Assembly: GCA_003250475.1 (NCBI GenBank)
Contig: QKGI01000045.1
Coordinates: 16,312 to 80,311 of the forward strand
Direction of reading: 5' to 3'
DNA length: 64,000 nt
Source: Bacteroidota bacterium
Lineage (GTDB): Bacteria; Bacteroidota; Bacteroidia; Bacteroidales; VadinHA17
Under the pieces are notes generated by a model. That model searched no databases and was not told the origin of the DNA. It saw nothing but the letters and a program-made list of their open reading frames with translations. Made by a program: the position numbers and the translations under genes. Each line of letters starts with the position of its first letter. The stretch's first letter is position 1. Below are positions 1 to 7,569 of this stretch, piece after piece.

Positions 1-236
1 GCAGTGAATACCTTCTTTCGCCCGAGGATGTCTCCCAGCCTGCCGGCAGGAAGCAACAGGATAGATGTGGCAAGCATATAGCTGCTTATCACCCAGTTAA
101 GGGTGACAGCATTCAGTGACAGCTCCTCTCCGATGGATGGCAGGGCCAGGTTCACCGATGACCCCATAAAGGGGGTAAGGAACGAGGCGAAGGCGGTAAC
201 GGTAAGTACTGATCTTTTTAACTCTTTCTCTGTCAT
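1..236 (-). CDS. MFS drug efflux transporter, DHA2/EmrB type (5' part only)
   Basis: The 5' end of a gene running off the left edge of the window; 78 codons can be read. The product begins MTEKELKRSVL, followed by a hydrophobic segment (about residues 10-30), a short loop containing NLALPSIGEEL, a second membrane segment (about 46-63) and the MFS motif A, GRLGDILGRKK (65-75). The NLALPSI loop and motif A are typical of the 14-TM EmrB/QacA (DHA2) proton-coupled drug exporters of the inner membrane. The ATG overlaps the stop codon of dtd (ATGA), so it is translated from the same transcript. Substrate cannot be predicted. The call as an MFS antiporter is firm; the subfamily is inferred from the first two helices only. 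Confidence 0.85.
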   Translation of the reverse strand, partial: MTEKELKRSVLTVTAFASFLTPFMGSSVNLALPSIGEELSLNAVTLNWVISSYMLATSILLLPAGRLGDILGRKKVFT

Positions 237-685
237 TCCCTGTTCCTGCTGTCAATTATTATCGTCACCGGCCCGTCGTTTACCAGGTCTATCTCCATCA
301 TGGCTCCGAAAACACCGGTACCGGGAGCATCTCCCAGGAGCTCCCCGGTGGCAGAGATGAATTTTTCGTAAAGAGGTATTGCCTTTTCCGGCCTGGCAGC
401 CCTGATATAGGAAGGCCTGTTGCCCTTTTTTGTGCTGGCATGAAGGGTGAACTGGCTAACAATGATGATCCCACCCCCCGCTTCTTTCACAGCCATGTTC
501 ATCACCCCGTTTTCATCATCAAAAACCCTTAGGTTCACGATTTTTGATGCGAGCCACAGGGCATCCTCCGTTGTGTCCGCCTCCTCGATTCCCAGCAGTA
601 CCAGGAGCCCTTTTCCTATTGCAGAACAGATCTCTCCGCCTGTGGAAACGGAGGCCCTTTTTACTCGCTGGACAACTACTCTCAT
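233..685 (-). CDS. dtd: D-aminoacyl-tRNA deacylase
   Basis: Cytoplasmic proofreading enzyme that hydrolyses D-amino acids (and glycine mischarged on tRNA-Ala) from tRNA. The 150-residue length is normal for the DTD family. The two active-site signatures are visible: SQFTLHA at 77-83 and NDGPVT at 136-141, the latter holding the cis Gly-Pro pair that rejects L-aminoacyl substrates. The start ATG at 685 gives the canonical N-terminus MRVVVQRVKRASV. It is the first gene of a two-gene unit with the MFS exporter (stop/start overlap ATGA) and is divergent from mntP; the 61-bp gap between them carries an inverted repeat. Confidence 0.96.
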   Translation of the reverse strand: MRVVVQRVKRASVSTGGEICSAIGKGLLVLLGIEEADTTEDALWLASKIVNLRVFDDENGVMNMAVKEAGGGIIIVSQFTLHASTKKGNRPSYIRAARPEKAIPLYEKFISATGELLGDAPGTGVFGAMMEIDLVNDGPVTIIIDSRNRE

Positions 686-701
686 TTTGTTTCTACGGGT
701 G

Positions 702-731
702 GTAAAAGTAGCAATTATTAACTATTTTTAC
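702..731. promoter_or_regulatory. Inverted repeat between divergent dtd and mntP (candidate operator / paired -7 elements)
   Basis: GTAAAAGTAG (702-711) and CTATTTTTAC (722-731) are inverted copies with 9 of 10 matches and a 10-bp spacer, placed symmetrically 16-17 bp from both start codons. Each arm contains a 7-of-8 match to the Bacteroidota -7 element TAnnTTTG (TATTTTTA on plus, TACTTTTA on minus). It may be two back-to-back promoters, a regulator site, or both. A metal regulator is possible because mntP exports Mn, but no regulator is identified here. Confidence 0.4.
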
Positions 732-746
732 AGCCTTCCTGAAGCC

Positions 747-1313
747 ATGGATATAGTCACAATAACAGGTATCGCCCTTGGTCTCTCGTTTGACAGCTTT
801 GCGGTCTCCCTTTCATGTGGTGTCATCGAGTCGAGGATACGTTTCAGAAATGCAATGCGTATTGCATTTACGCTGGCGTTCTTTCAGGGCGGTCTGACGG
901 TGCTGGGTTTTTTCCTGGGCTCCACGGTCAGCAAGCAGATAGAAAGACTGGATCACTGGCTGGCGCTTCTCCTTTTGCTGATACTGGGAGCCAGGATGAT
1001 AATCAACGGTATACGGGATGATGATAAAAAGGATCCGGTTGACTACAGCCGCTGGACCGTCCTGCTCACCATGGCTGTCGGTACCAGCATCGATGCATTT
1101 GCCGTCGGCATAAGCTTTGCGTTTCTGAAGGTGCATATATGGAGCGCCGGAGTGATAATAGGCGCGGTGACTTTCCTGGCATCCATGACAGCAATACGAA
1201 TTGGTAAATCAGCGGGGAGTCATCTTGGGTCAAGAGTAGAGATAATAGGAGGCATCATACTCATAATCATTGGAATAAAGATACTGGTGGAGCATCTTGT
1301 TGCAGCCGCGTAA
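747..1313 (+). CDS. mntP: Manganese efflux pump MntP
   Basis: Inner-membrane Mn2+ exporter protecting against manganese excess. The 188-residue protein has six hydrophobic segments arranged as two DUF204 repeats, each with the acidic membrane motif of the family: GLSFDSFAVS (Asp16) and GTSIDAFAVG (Asp116). These Asp residues are needed for transport in characterised MntP. The reading frame is open upstream to 447, but the ATG at 747 is chosen because the family begins immediately before the first DUF204 helix and because the upstream stretch is antisense to dtd. In many bacteria mntP follows a yybP-ykoY riboswitch; the short 61-bp leader here leaves no room for one. Confidence 0.93.
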   Translation: MDIVTITGIALGLSFDSFAVSLSCGVIESRIRFRNAMRIAFTLAFFQGGLTVLGFFLGSTVSKQIERLDHWLALLLLLILGARMIINGIRDDDKKDPVDYSRWTVLLTMAVGTSIDAFAVGISFAFLKVHIWSAGVIIGAVTFLASMTAIRIGKSAGSHLGSRVEIIGGIILIIIGIKILVEHLVAAA

Positions 1314-1333
1314 TCTGCATCATGTTTATTGTC

Positions 1334-3331
1334 TCATTTATTTTCAGGGTCATCACTTATTGTCTGTCCTGACAGTACGGAGGCCGGATACCGGTTTGTC
1401 CATGCCTCTTCTGTAAACAGGTCCCAGAATATTGAGTATCTCACGTCATAAGTTTCATAGAAAGGCCTGAGCTGCACATCGCGGGGCCTGCCTGTGCTGT
1501 CAAACCGGAAGGTGTTGGCATGACCGGCAACCGGCACTGTCCATTCTTCCGGATTTCTCCTGGTGGTTATCACCACAGGTACATAAAGCAGGTCGGGAGC
1601 ACGACTGTCATTTACCGGCCCCAGCTCTCCGGCAAGGACAACGGGTCCGGAGAAAAGAGCCACCCTGAGCGAGTCGTCAGGCATCGACTCCAGCCTGAGC
1701 CTGAAAGGTATATGAACCTCAATCCGGTCCCCGGTCTTCCAGGTGCGCTTCAGCCTGATAAACGAACCCGGCTCCTGCCTGACATTCCGGTCCCTTCCGT
1801 TCAGGGTTACCTCTATTCCATCAGTTGACCATGACGGATATCTGATACATAATGTCAGCCTGACAGGTTTTTCTGTTATTATTTCCAGGGTTGTACCCTG
1901 TTCGGCCGGATACCCGGTTGTCTGGATCAGCTTCAGCCCCATATCCTGCCAGTCGAGTTCGGATGCGATAAACTGGGTAACATATAGTTCCCGCATATTA
2001 TGGTAATAAATTGATCCGCCGTACTTTGAGTGGTTCTCCATGCCTGTTCCGATGCAGCATGTAAACCATTCAGGGTCCTGAAAAGCTTTAAAGCCCCCCA
2101 TGTCAAGTGAGAGATTATAGACTACGCGCCCATCCACGGGATTCTGAGAGGCAAGGATATGATTGAAGAGTGCCCTTTCATAGAAGTCGGCTGCTTCAGG
2201 GGCGGCGGACCATTCAAAGAGATGCTCGGTAAGTTTGAGCATATTGTAGACGTTGCATGTTTCTGTGGTGCCTTCTCCCAGCCTGTTTCTCAGCTTGCCG
2301 GGCTCTCCGAAATATTCATCGTTTCCATTCCCGCCGGTAACATATGAGTGATGTTTCACCACTGTCTCCCAGAAAAATTCGGCGGTTTTTCTGTCAGTGG
2401 TATCGCCTGTCAACTCATATCTCCGGGCCAGTCCGGTCAGCTTGGGGATGTTTGTGTTTCCATGCTTCCCGGGCAGGATATCTTTTCCCGCTGAAAGGGA
2501 ATCAAGTATAAACCTGTCCTGGAACAGGTAACTCATGTCGAGATATCTCTTATTTCCCGTATCTGCATACAGGTCGGCAAGCACCTCCAGCATGCCTCCG
2601 TATTCACAGTGAAGCATCTGTTCCATCTGTTCCGGCGTCAGGTCATCAATTACAGTATAGATCCATCCGGCAAATTTTTCAGAGATACGGAGTGCGGTTG
2701 TATCACCGCATAAGCGGTAGGCATCGCGCAGACCGGCCATGATCTTGTGTTGTGTGTAAAACGGGGACCAGAGGCCATTGAGGTCGAATCCCCGTGAACG
2801 GATATCGCCGTTGCCGACCTCTTCTTCAAGGATTTTCTTTGCTCCGGGGGAAGCTCCTATATAACCAGATCCGTCAGCGTCCTGGCATTCTTTCAGTTCT
2901 CCGACGATATAGTTGACACGATCAGCAAACTCCCGGTCACCGGTTGTCCGGTACATCATTGACAGGGCACTCAGGTAGTGGCCCAGGCTGTGCCCGGCAA
3001 GTGACTCTCCCTCCCAGCCGCCGTAATGTTCTGCCACTGGTTTAAGGCCTGCTTCGCTTCGGAATCCTGCAAGCAGCCTGTCCGGCTCATAACCGAGTAA
3101 CACCCTCTTATTGAGGTCTGTGGCATGCCCGAAGGGTCCTTCAAGCAGTTTTACCCTGTCAAGTGAGAACGGTAGTACCCTGAATCCGATAACCTCTCTT
3201 CCCCCGGTACGGATCATCCCATATTTTTCCATACCCCTGAGAGTCGCTTCATCCTGGCCGGCACTGCCCTCATCACATGATGATGCCATAATTGCAGCCA
3301 GCAGGCTGAGGATAATAATCCTTTTTTCCAT
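1334..3331 (-). CDS. GH127-family beta-L-arabinofuranosidase-like lipoprotein
   Basis: A 665-residue glycoside hydrolase of the DUF1680/GH127 type, which removes terminal beta-L-arabinofuranose from plant arabinans and glycoproteins. A lipoprotein signal ending LLAAIMASSC (Cys19) predicts export and lipid anchoring. The (alpha/alpha)6 core contains HSLGHYLSA (about 114-122) and the zinc/catalytic site: ETC (Glu357, Cys359) and TCC (Cys425, Cys426). In HypBA1 the equivalent Glu/Cys/Cys/Cys set binds zinc and one Cys is the nucleophile, so the enzyme looks intact. GH146, a sister DUF1680 family, cannot be excluded. It follows the PHP phosphatase gene by 8 bp on the same strand, and no SusCD pair or other polysaccharide genes lie nearby. 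Confidence 0.88.
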   Translation of the reverse strand: MEKRIIILSLLAAIMASSCDEGSAGQDEATLRGMEKYGMIRTGGREVIGFRVLPFSLDRVKLLEGPFGHATDLNKRVLLGYEPDRLLAGFRSEAGLKPVAEHYGGWEGESLAGHSLGHYLSALSMMYRTTGDREFADRVNYIVGELKECQDADGSGYIGASPGAKKILEEEVGNGDIRSRGFDLNGLWSPFYTQHKIMAGLRDAYRLCGDTTALRISEKFAGWIYTVIDDLTPEQMEQMLHCEYGGMLEVLADLYADTGNKRYLDMSYLFQDRFILDSLSAGKDILPGKHGNTNIPKLTGLARRYELTGDTTDRKTAEFFWETVVKHHSYVTGGNGNDEYFGEPGKLRNRLGEGTTETCNVYNMLKLTEHLFEWSAAPEAADFYERALFNHILASQNPVDGRVVYNLSLDMGGFKAFQDPEWFTCCIGTGMENHSKYGGSIYYHNMRELYVTQFIASELDWQDMGLKLIQTTGYPAEQGTTLEIITEKPVRLTLCIRYPSWSTDGIEVTLNGRDRNVRQEPGSFIRLKRTWKTGDRIEVHIPFRLRLESMPDDSLRVALFSGPVVLAGELGPVNDSRAPDLLYVPVVITTRRNPEEWTVPVAGHANTFRFDSTGRPRDVQLRPFYETYDVRYSIFWDLFTEEAWTNRYPASVLSGQTISDDPENK

Positions 3332-3339
3332 TTGAAGTT

Positions 3340-4125
3340 TTAAAACGGTATCATATATCTTTCCCGGTCCGCAAAAACTGCCATCTCTCTGTATCCGGAA
3401 CTTTTGAGAAGATCGTATGCTTCGTCAAAATACTGGCCTATACGTTCCGGGTAATGGGCGTCAGAACTGACACAAACCGGTACGCCGTGTTCGGCAAAAA
3501 CAGGAAGATACTTTTTATCCGGGTAGAAGTCATTAAGCGGTTTGTTACGCCCGTTGGTATTTAGTTCGAAAGCCACATCATGTATTTCAAGTGCAGATGC
3601 CACCATGTTGTAGAGATGTGAGATATCTTTTTCAGGCGTGAACCTGTGAATACGCACAAGGTCGGGATGTGCAATAATATCAAAGAGCCCTGTTGCGGCG
3701 GCTTCGCAAACGAGATTAAAATAATTTTCATAGATCAGGTCTATATTCTTCCCGATATAAAACTCAGGACCAAGATCAACGGTCTCTTCTCCAAGATAAT
3801 GGATGGACCCAATTATGTAATCAAACGGTGCTGAACAGATAAGCCGTTCCGTCTCCTTTTCCATATTGGGAAGGTAATCGAGCTCAATTCCCAGCCTTAC
3901 GGCTATCTCTTTATGTTCTTTCTTCAATTTCAGGATGTGTTCGATATATTCCGGAAGCCGCTCGTGATCCATACACCAGTCCAGGCTTTTACCGGCAGGA
4001 TTGAGATGGTCTGAGAAACCAACCTCCCTGAGCCCCTTTCTTATTGCAGCTTCGATACATGCCTCCGGCCCCTGCCTGCCATCGCTGTATGTTGTGTGTA
4101 CATGATAATCGGTCCTGTAAATCAT
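3340..4125 (-). CDS. PHP-domain histidinol-phosphatase family protein
   Basis: A 261-residue metal-dependent phosphoesterase of the PHP superfamily, HisJ/HisK-like. The metal ligand motifs appear in the expected order: HVH (residues 8-10) followed by TTYSDG, FSDHLN near 37-42, GIELDY near 79-84, GSIHYL, IAHPDL, and the C-terminal SSDAHYPERIG. The family hydrolyses L-histidinol phosphate to L-histidinol, the penultimate step of histidine biosynthesis, but no other his genes are nearby, so another phosphate ester is possible. It is the promoter-proximal gene of a two-gene unit with the GH127 lipoprotein and is divergent from the Crp/Fnr gene. Confidence 0.85.
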   Translation of the reverse strand: MIYRTDYHVHTTYSDGRQGPEACIEAAIRKGLREVGFSDHLNPAGKSLDWCMDHERLPEYIEHILKLKKEHKEIAVRLGIELDYLPNMEKETERLICSAPFDYIIGSIHYLGEETVDLGPEFYIGKNIDLIYENYFNLVCEAAATGLFDIIAHPDLVRIHRFTPEKDISHLYNMVASALEIHDVAFELNTNGRNKPLNDFYPDKKYLPVFAEHGVPVCVSSDAHYPERIGQYFDEAYDLLKSSGYREMAVFADRERYMIPF

Positions 4126-4154
4126 ACTTTTGTCAGCTATATGTTGCTATTTGT

Positions 4155-4162
4155 CAAAATTA
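4155..4162 (-). promoter_or_regulatory. -7 element candidate for the PHP phosphatase gene
   Basis: TAATTTTG on the minus strand is a perfect match to the Bacteroidota -7 consensus TAnnTTTG, 29 bp before the start codon at 4125. No good TTG -33 element is seen 19-21 bp upstream. Confidence 0.45.
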
Positions 4163-4195
4163 GAAAAGGTGAACGAATTTATTTGCAGATTGTTC

Positions 4196-4203
4196 TAATT
4201 TTG
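4196..4203 (+). promoter_or_regulatory. -7 element candidate for the Crp/Fnr gene
   Basis: TAATTTTG matches the Bacteroidota -7 consensus and lies only 8 bp before the start codon at 4212, which would give an almost leaderless mRNA. The paired minus-strand element at 4155-4162 makes this 86-bp gap a divergent promoter region. A -33 element is not evident. Confidence 0.4.
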
Positions 4204-4211
4204 CATAATCC

Positions 4212-4919
4212 ATGGCGCTTGTGATACAGACACCGAAGAAAAAATGCAATTGCATTTCATGTGAACTCAGGAATCTTGCCTTTTCAAGTCTAAGTGATGA
4301 GGATATAGGGTTGATATGCGAGGTCAGGGAGGAGATATCCTATTCCAAGGGTGAAGTAATTCATCTGGAAGGAGATCCTATACGCTATTTCAAGTATCTG
4401 AAGAACGGGCTTGTCAAACTGTACAAGGTGACGGAAAACGGTGAAGAGCAGATTGTTACAGTTACCAGGCCCTTTGAATTTGTAAGCAATACCAATGTCT
4501 TTCATGAGGAGGCTTACAGGTATTCTCTTTCGGCCCTTGAAGATTCTGTTGTATGCGCCATCAGGATAGACCTGATCAGGGAGATGATAATCAGGAACGG
4601 GAGGTTTGCATTGAATCTCATTACCGTCCTGTCGAGAACCGCGGAGAACATTATTTCGCTGGGTCTTGAGATCAGGAAGAGGAACCTTGCCGGCCGTATA
4701 GCCTACGTACTGCTTTACTTTTCAGGAGAGATATATCATTCGAGAATATTCGACCTCCCTGTTTCCAGGAAGGAGATTGCAGACCTGATCAGTATGAGCT
4801 CTGCCAACGTTATACGAACCTTTTCCGAGTTCAGGCGTGACGGGATAATTAAAACCAACGGCCGGACGATTGAGATAATGGATATGAATAAGCTGGAAAT
4901 CATATCCAGAAGAGGTTAG
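4212..4919 (+). CDS. Crp/Fnr family transcriptional regulator
   Basis: A 235-residue DNA-binding regulator. A cyclic-nucleotide-binding-like beta-barrel spans about 25-140, followed by a dimerisation helix and a winged helix-turn-helix (about 160-225, with LPVSRKEIADLISMSSANV as the HTH). The N-terminus carries a cysteine cluster, C12-x-C14-xx-C17, and there are further cysteines at 36 and 115. This resembles the arrangement in FNR (three N-terminal Cys plus one in the barrel), although the spacing differs, so iron-sulfur or redox sensing is an inference only. It sits 16 bp upstream of a T9SS-secreted M6 protease and probably shares its transcript. Confidence 0.88.
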   Translation: MALVIQTPKKKCNCISCELRNLAFSSLSDEDIGLICEVREEISYSKGEVIHLEGDPIRYFKYLKNGLVKLYKVTENGEEQIVTVTRPFEFVSNTNVFHEEAYRYSLSALEDSVVCAIRIDLIREMIIRNGRFALNLITVLSRTAENIISLGLEIRKRNLAGRIAYVLLYFSGEIYHSRIFDLPVSRKEIADLISMSSANVIRTFSEFRRDGIIKTNGRTIEIMDMNKLEIISRRG

Positions 4920-4935
4920 ATTTTTACACCTGGAG

Positions 4936-7464
4936 ATGAATAATATACGCAAAATCATATTTTTAGTTACGCTCTCTTTATGTACGGGATTGCTTGTCTC
5001 TTCCCCGTTGCACTTCGAGCCGGCTTTACGGCAGCTTCCTGACGGCAGCCAGCTACAGCTATATATATCCGGAGATGAATTCTTCAACTACCTTCATGAT
5101 GAAAATGGTTTCCCGGTCAGGGAGGGGGCAGACGGCTACTACTATTACCTCGAACAAAAAGGTGATGAGTTTTTCTTTACAGACCTGAAGGCCGGGTACG
5201 ATAATCCTGCTTCTGATCCTGATATTAAGGAAGTAACGGTGCCTTCCACGGTGCCGGCAAAAAGGGCGGAATACCAGTCTAAAATGGAAGGCAGTTATCT
5301 TGACCGCAGCCAGGCGTCCGCCACAAAATCATTTGATAATCTCAATAACCTGGTGCTTTACATCAAATTCAGTGATGAAGCTTCGCTTTCAAAACCACTT
5401 AGTTATTTCACCGGGCTCTTCAATAATCAAACCGGCACATCTGTCATGGGCTATTACCGGGAGATATCCGGCGGGACCTTTGACGTTGTCAGCTACAATT
5501 TCCCCGGGGAGAGTGCAAGCACCTTCGTATACACAGATAATAACCCGCGATCATTCTACCAGCCCTACGACTTCAAAACCAATCCTGACGGGTATGCGGA
5601 TGACAATGACAGGACAGAGCGAGAGCACGGGCTTCTGGAAAGAGCAGTGTTATGGGCATCAGCTTCAGCTTCTCTGCCGGAAGGCGTTGACTTTGATGTT
5701 GACGATAACGGTGTCTTTGATAATGTATCATTCATCGTTAGCGGTTCTCCTGACGGATGGGCCGATCTGTTATGGCCCCACAGGTGGACGCTTTATACCC
5801 GGATAGTAAAGATCGGATCTCTCAGGGTGGGAGGATATACCTTTCAGATGGAGAATGTCTCCGTAACGACACTCTCGCACGAGATTTTCCATTCTCTTGG
5901 CGCTCCTGACCTTTACCACTACAATGATTCAAGGGTACCTGTCGGACCGTGGGACATAATGGCTTCCGGGAAGGGGCATCCCGGTGCCTGGATGAAATAT
6001 AAATACGGTGCCTGGATCAGTGAGATTCCCGAGATAGCAAAATCAGGAAGATACACCCTGAAGCCCGCCAGCCCGGATGGTGCCGGAGCCGTCATTATAC
6101 ACTCGCCCTATTCTGACGAACAGTTTTTTGTCGCCGAGTACAGGAAAAAAACCGGGTTGTATGAATCATACCTTCCTGCAACAGGCCTCACAATCTCACG
6201 CATAGACAGGAGATACAACGGTAATGCCGACGGTTCTCCGGACGAGATATATGTCTTCAGGTACAACGGCACCTATCACTTTGACGGCTATCCCAATCTT
6301 GCAGCATTGCCCGGGGAGACAGGAGCCACCTCTTTCAACGATACAAGCAACCCATACGGCTTCCTCCAGGACGGATCGGCATCAGGGATGGACATATATG
6401 ACATTGTGGACTATGGAGACAGTGTCTCTTTTTCAGTTAATGTAAACATGCTTTATGACCTGCAAACCCTGCCGGTCAGCTATAACCTTATCAAACTGTC
6501 ATGGAAGGCTGCCATGGCAGGAGATTTTATCGTAGCCGTATCCGATAGCCCCGACCCTCTCCGGCCCGTGGACGGGAAGCCATATTATGAAGGAGATACC
6601 ATAGGCAATGGAGGTACCATACTGCACCGGGGAGACCTGAAATATTATTCTCATACCGGGCTCGAAAGTGACAGGCAATACTACTACACTGTCTGGGGTG
6701 TTACCGATGACCAGCTGAACCAGTATTCAATGACGCTCACTGCCAGCGACCGGACAGGGATATACTATATTGCAGACCTGCCGCATACGGAGGACTTTGA
6801 TGATGTTGATGCCTCCCTTCCCCTCGGGTGGAAATCGTCACTCGGCGCCGAAGGCTGGAGTACGGATATCTCCGGCCCCGATCCTGCAATAATCATGGTT
6901 TCTTCTTCAGACGAGGATAACATTCTATATTCTCCCGGGTTTATGCTTTCAGCCGGACGAAAATATGCCGTCACCTTTAATTACAGGAATATAGTACCGG
7001 GCGTCATCGAGTCCTTCACGCTGAGAGAGGGTGCCGACAGACAAAGCCTTAGCCTTGGCGTGAATATCATCTTCTCGTCCGGGGATATCTCCCTTTCCGG
7101 GGAGATAATGTACAGGGCCCTGGTAAGACCGGACGCTGATGGAATCTATTACCTGGGATTTACCCCTGAAAAAAAGGGCACAGGAGTGGTGCTGAACAGA
7201 TTCAGGGTTGAGGCAGTCCCGGAAAATACGGTGGTCCTTACTGATCCTGTCAGTTTCTACCCAAATCCGTCGGACGGTGTTATTACTGTTCCGGCCAGTG
7301 GCACCACTGCCATTTCAGTCTACAGCAACACCGGGACAAAGTTATATGAAACCGTAATCGAGGGGATGAGCGTGATAGACCTGTCACATCTGAAAAAGGG
7401 CATATATATTATTAAATTCACTTCCGGAAATACCTCCTCCTCAAGGCGACTGATCATCGACTGA
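4936..7464 (+). CDS. Secreted M6-family metalloprotease with T9SS type A sorting domain
   Basis: An 842-residue secreted protease. An N-terminal signal peptide (about 1-23) is followed by a propeptide, an M6 (immune inhibitor A-like) catalytic domain with the zinc motif HEIFHSLGAPD (His315, Glu316, His319, Asp325), a fibronectin/jelly-roll-like middle region, and a C-terminal domain of about 70 residues. The latter has FYPNPSDGVI, ISVYSNTG and LKKGIYIIK, the hallmark of T9SS type A cargo, which is cleaved after export and attached to or released from the surface. The role is probably extracellular protein degradation. It lies directly downstream of the Crp/Fnr gene. A weak 5-bp hairpin after the stop lacks a T-run. 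Confidence 0.92.
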   Translation: MNNIRKIIFLVTLSLCTGLLVSSPLHFEPALRQLPDGSQLQLYISGDEFFNYLHDENGFPVREGADGYYYYLEQKGDEFFFTDLKAGYDNPASDPDIKEVTVPSTVPAKRAEYQSKMEGSYLDRSQASATKSFDNLNNLVLYIKFSDEASLSKPLSYFTGLFNNQTGTSVMGYYREISGGTFDVVSYNFPGESASTFVYTDNNPRSFYQPYDFKTNPDGYADDNDRTEREHGLLERAVLWASASASLPEGVDFDVDDNGVFDNVSFIVSGSPDGWADLLWPHRWTLYTRIVKIGSLRVGGYTFQMENVSVTTLSHEIFHSLGAPDLYHYNDSRVPVGPWDIMASGKGHPGAWMKYKYGAWISEIPEIAKSGRYTLKPASPDGAGAVIIHSPYSDEQFFVAEYRKKTGLYESYLPATGLTISRIDRRYNGNADGSPDEIYVFRYNGTYHFDGYPNLAALPGETGATSFNDTSNPYGFLQDGSASGMDIYDIVDYGDSVSFSVNVNMLYDLQTLPVSYNLIKLSWKAAMAGDFIVAVSDSPDPLRPVDGKPYYEGDTIGNGGTILHRGDLKYYSHTGLESDRQYYYTVWGVTDDQLNQYSMTLTASDRTGIYYIADLPHTEDFDDVDASLPLGWKSSLGAEGWSTDISGPDPAIIMVSSSDEDNILYSPGFMLSAGRKYAVTFNYRNIVPGVIESFTLREGADRQSLSLGVNIIFSSGDISLSGEIMYRALVRPDADGIYYLGFTPEKKGTGVVLNRFRVEAVPENTVVLTDPVSFYPNPSDGVITVPASGTTAISVYSNTGTKLYETVIEGMSVIDLSHLKKGIYIIKFTSGNTSSSRRLIID

Positions 7465-7490
7465 CATTTACCTCCACAAAGGGTTTTCCC

Positions 7491-7520
7491 TTGAATAAGG
7501 CATAATAACAAGAATATTTG
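7491..7520 (+). promoter_or_regulatory. Candidate promoter for tldD-tldE
   Basis: TTG (7491-7493), a 19-bp spacer, then AATATTTG (513-520 of the 7 kb region), a 7-of-8 match to TAnnTTTG. It is 49 bp upstream of the tldD start. The start itself is preceded by GGAGG, a rare Shine-Dalgarno-like sequence for this phylum. Confidence 0.35.
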
Positions 7521-7569
7521 CCGGATAATTTTTATATTCAGGGACTAAAATGAATTTGGAGGACAGATA

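Noticed and set aside
447-746. Upstream extension of the mntP frame by 100 codons
   Set aside because: It is antisense to dtd, lacks family similarity, and the true MntP N-terminus begins at 747.
686-746. yybP-ykoY manganese riboswitch before mntP
   Set aside because: The gap is only 61 bp and shows no aptamer-like paired elements, only one inverted repeat.
1334-4125. Polysaccharide utilisation locus around the GH127 gene
   Set aside because: No SusC/SusD pair, no other CAZyme and no hybrid regulator nearby; the neighbouring PHP phosphatase is unrelated.
7479-7492. Terminator AAGGGTTTTCCCTT after the M6 protease
   Set aside because: Only a 5-bp stem and no T-run.
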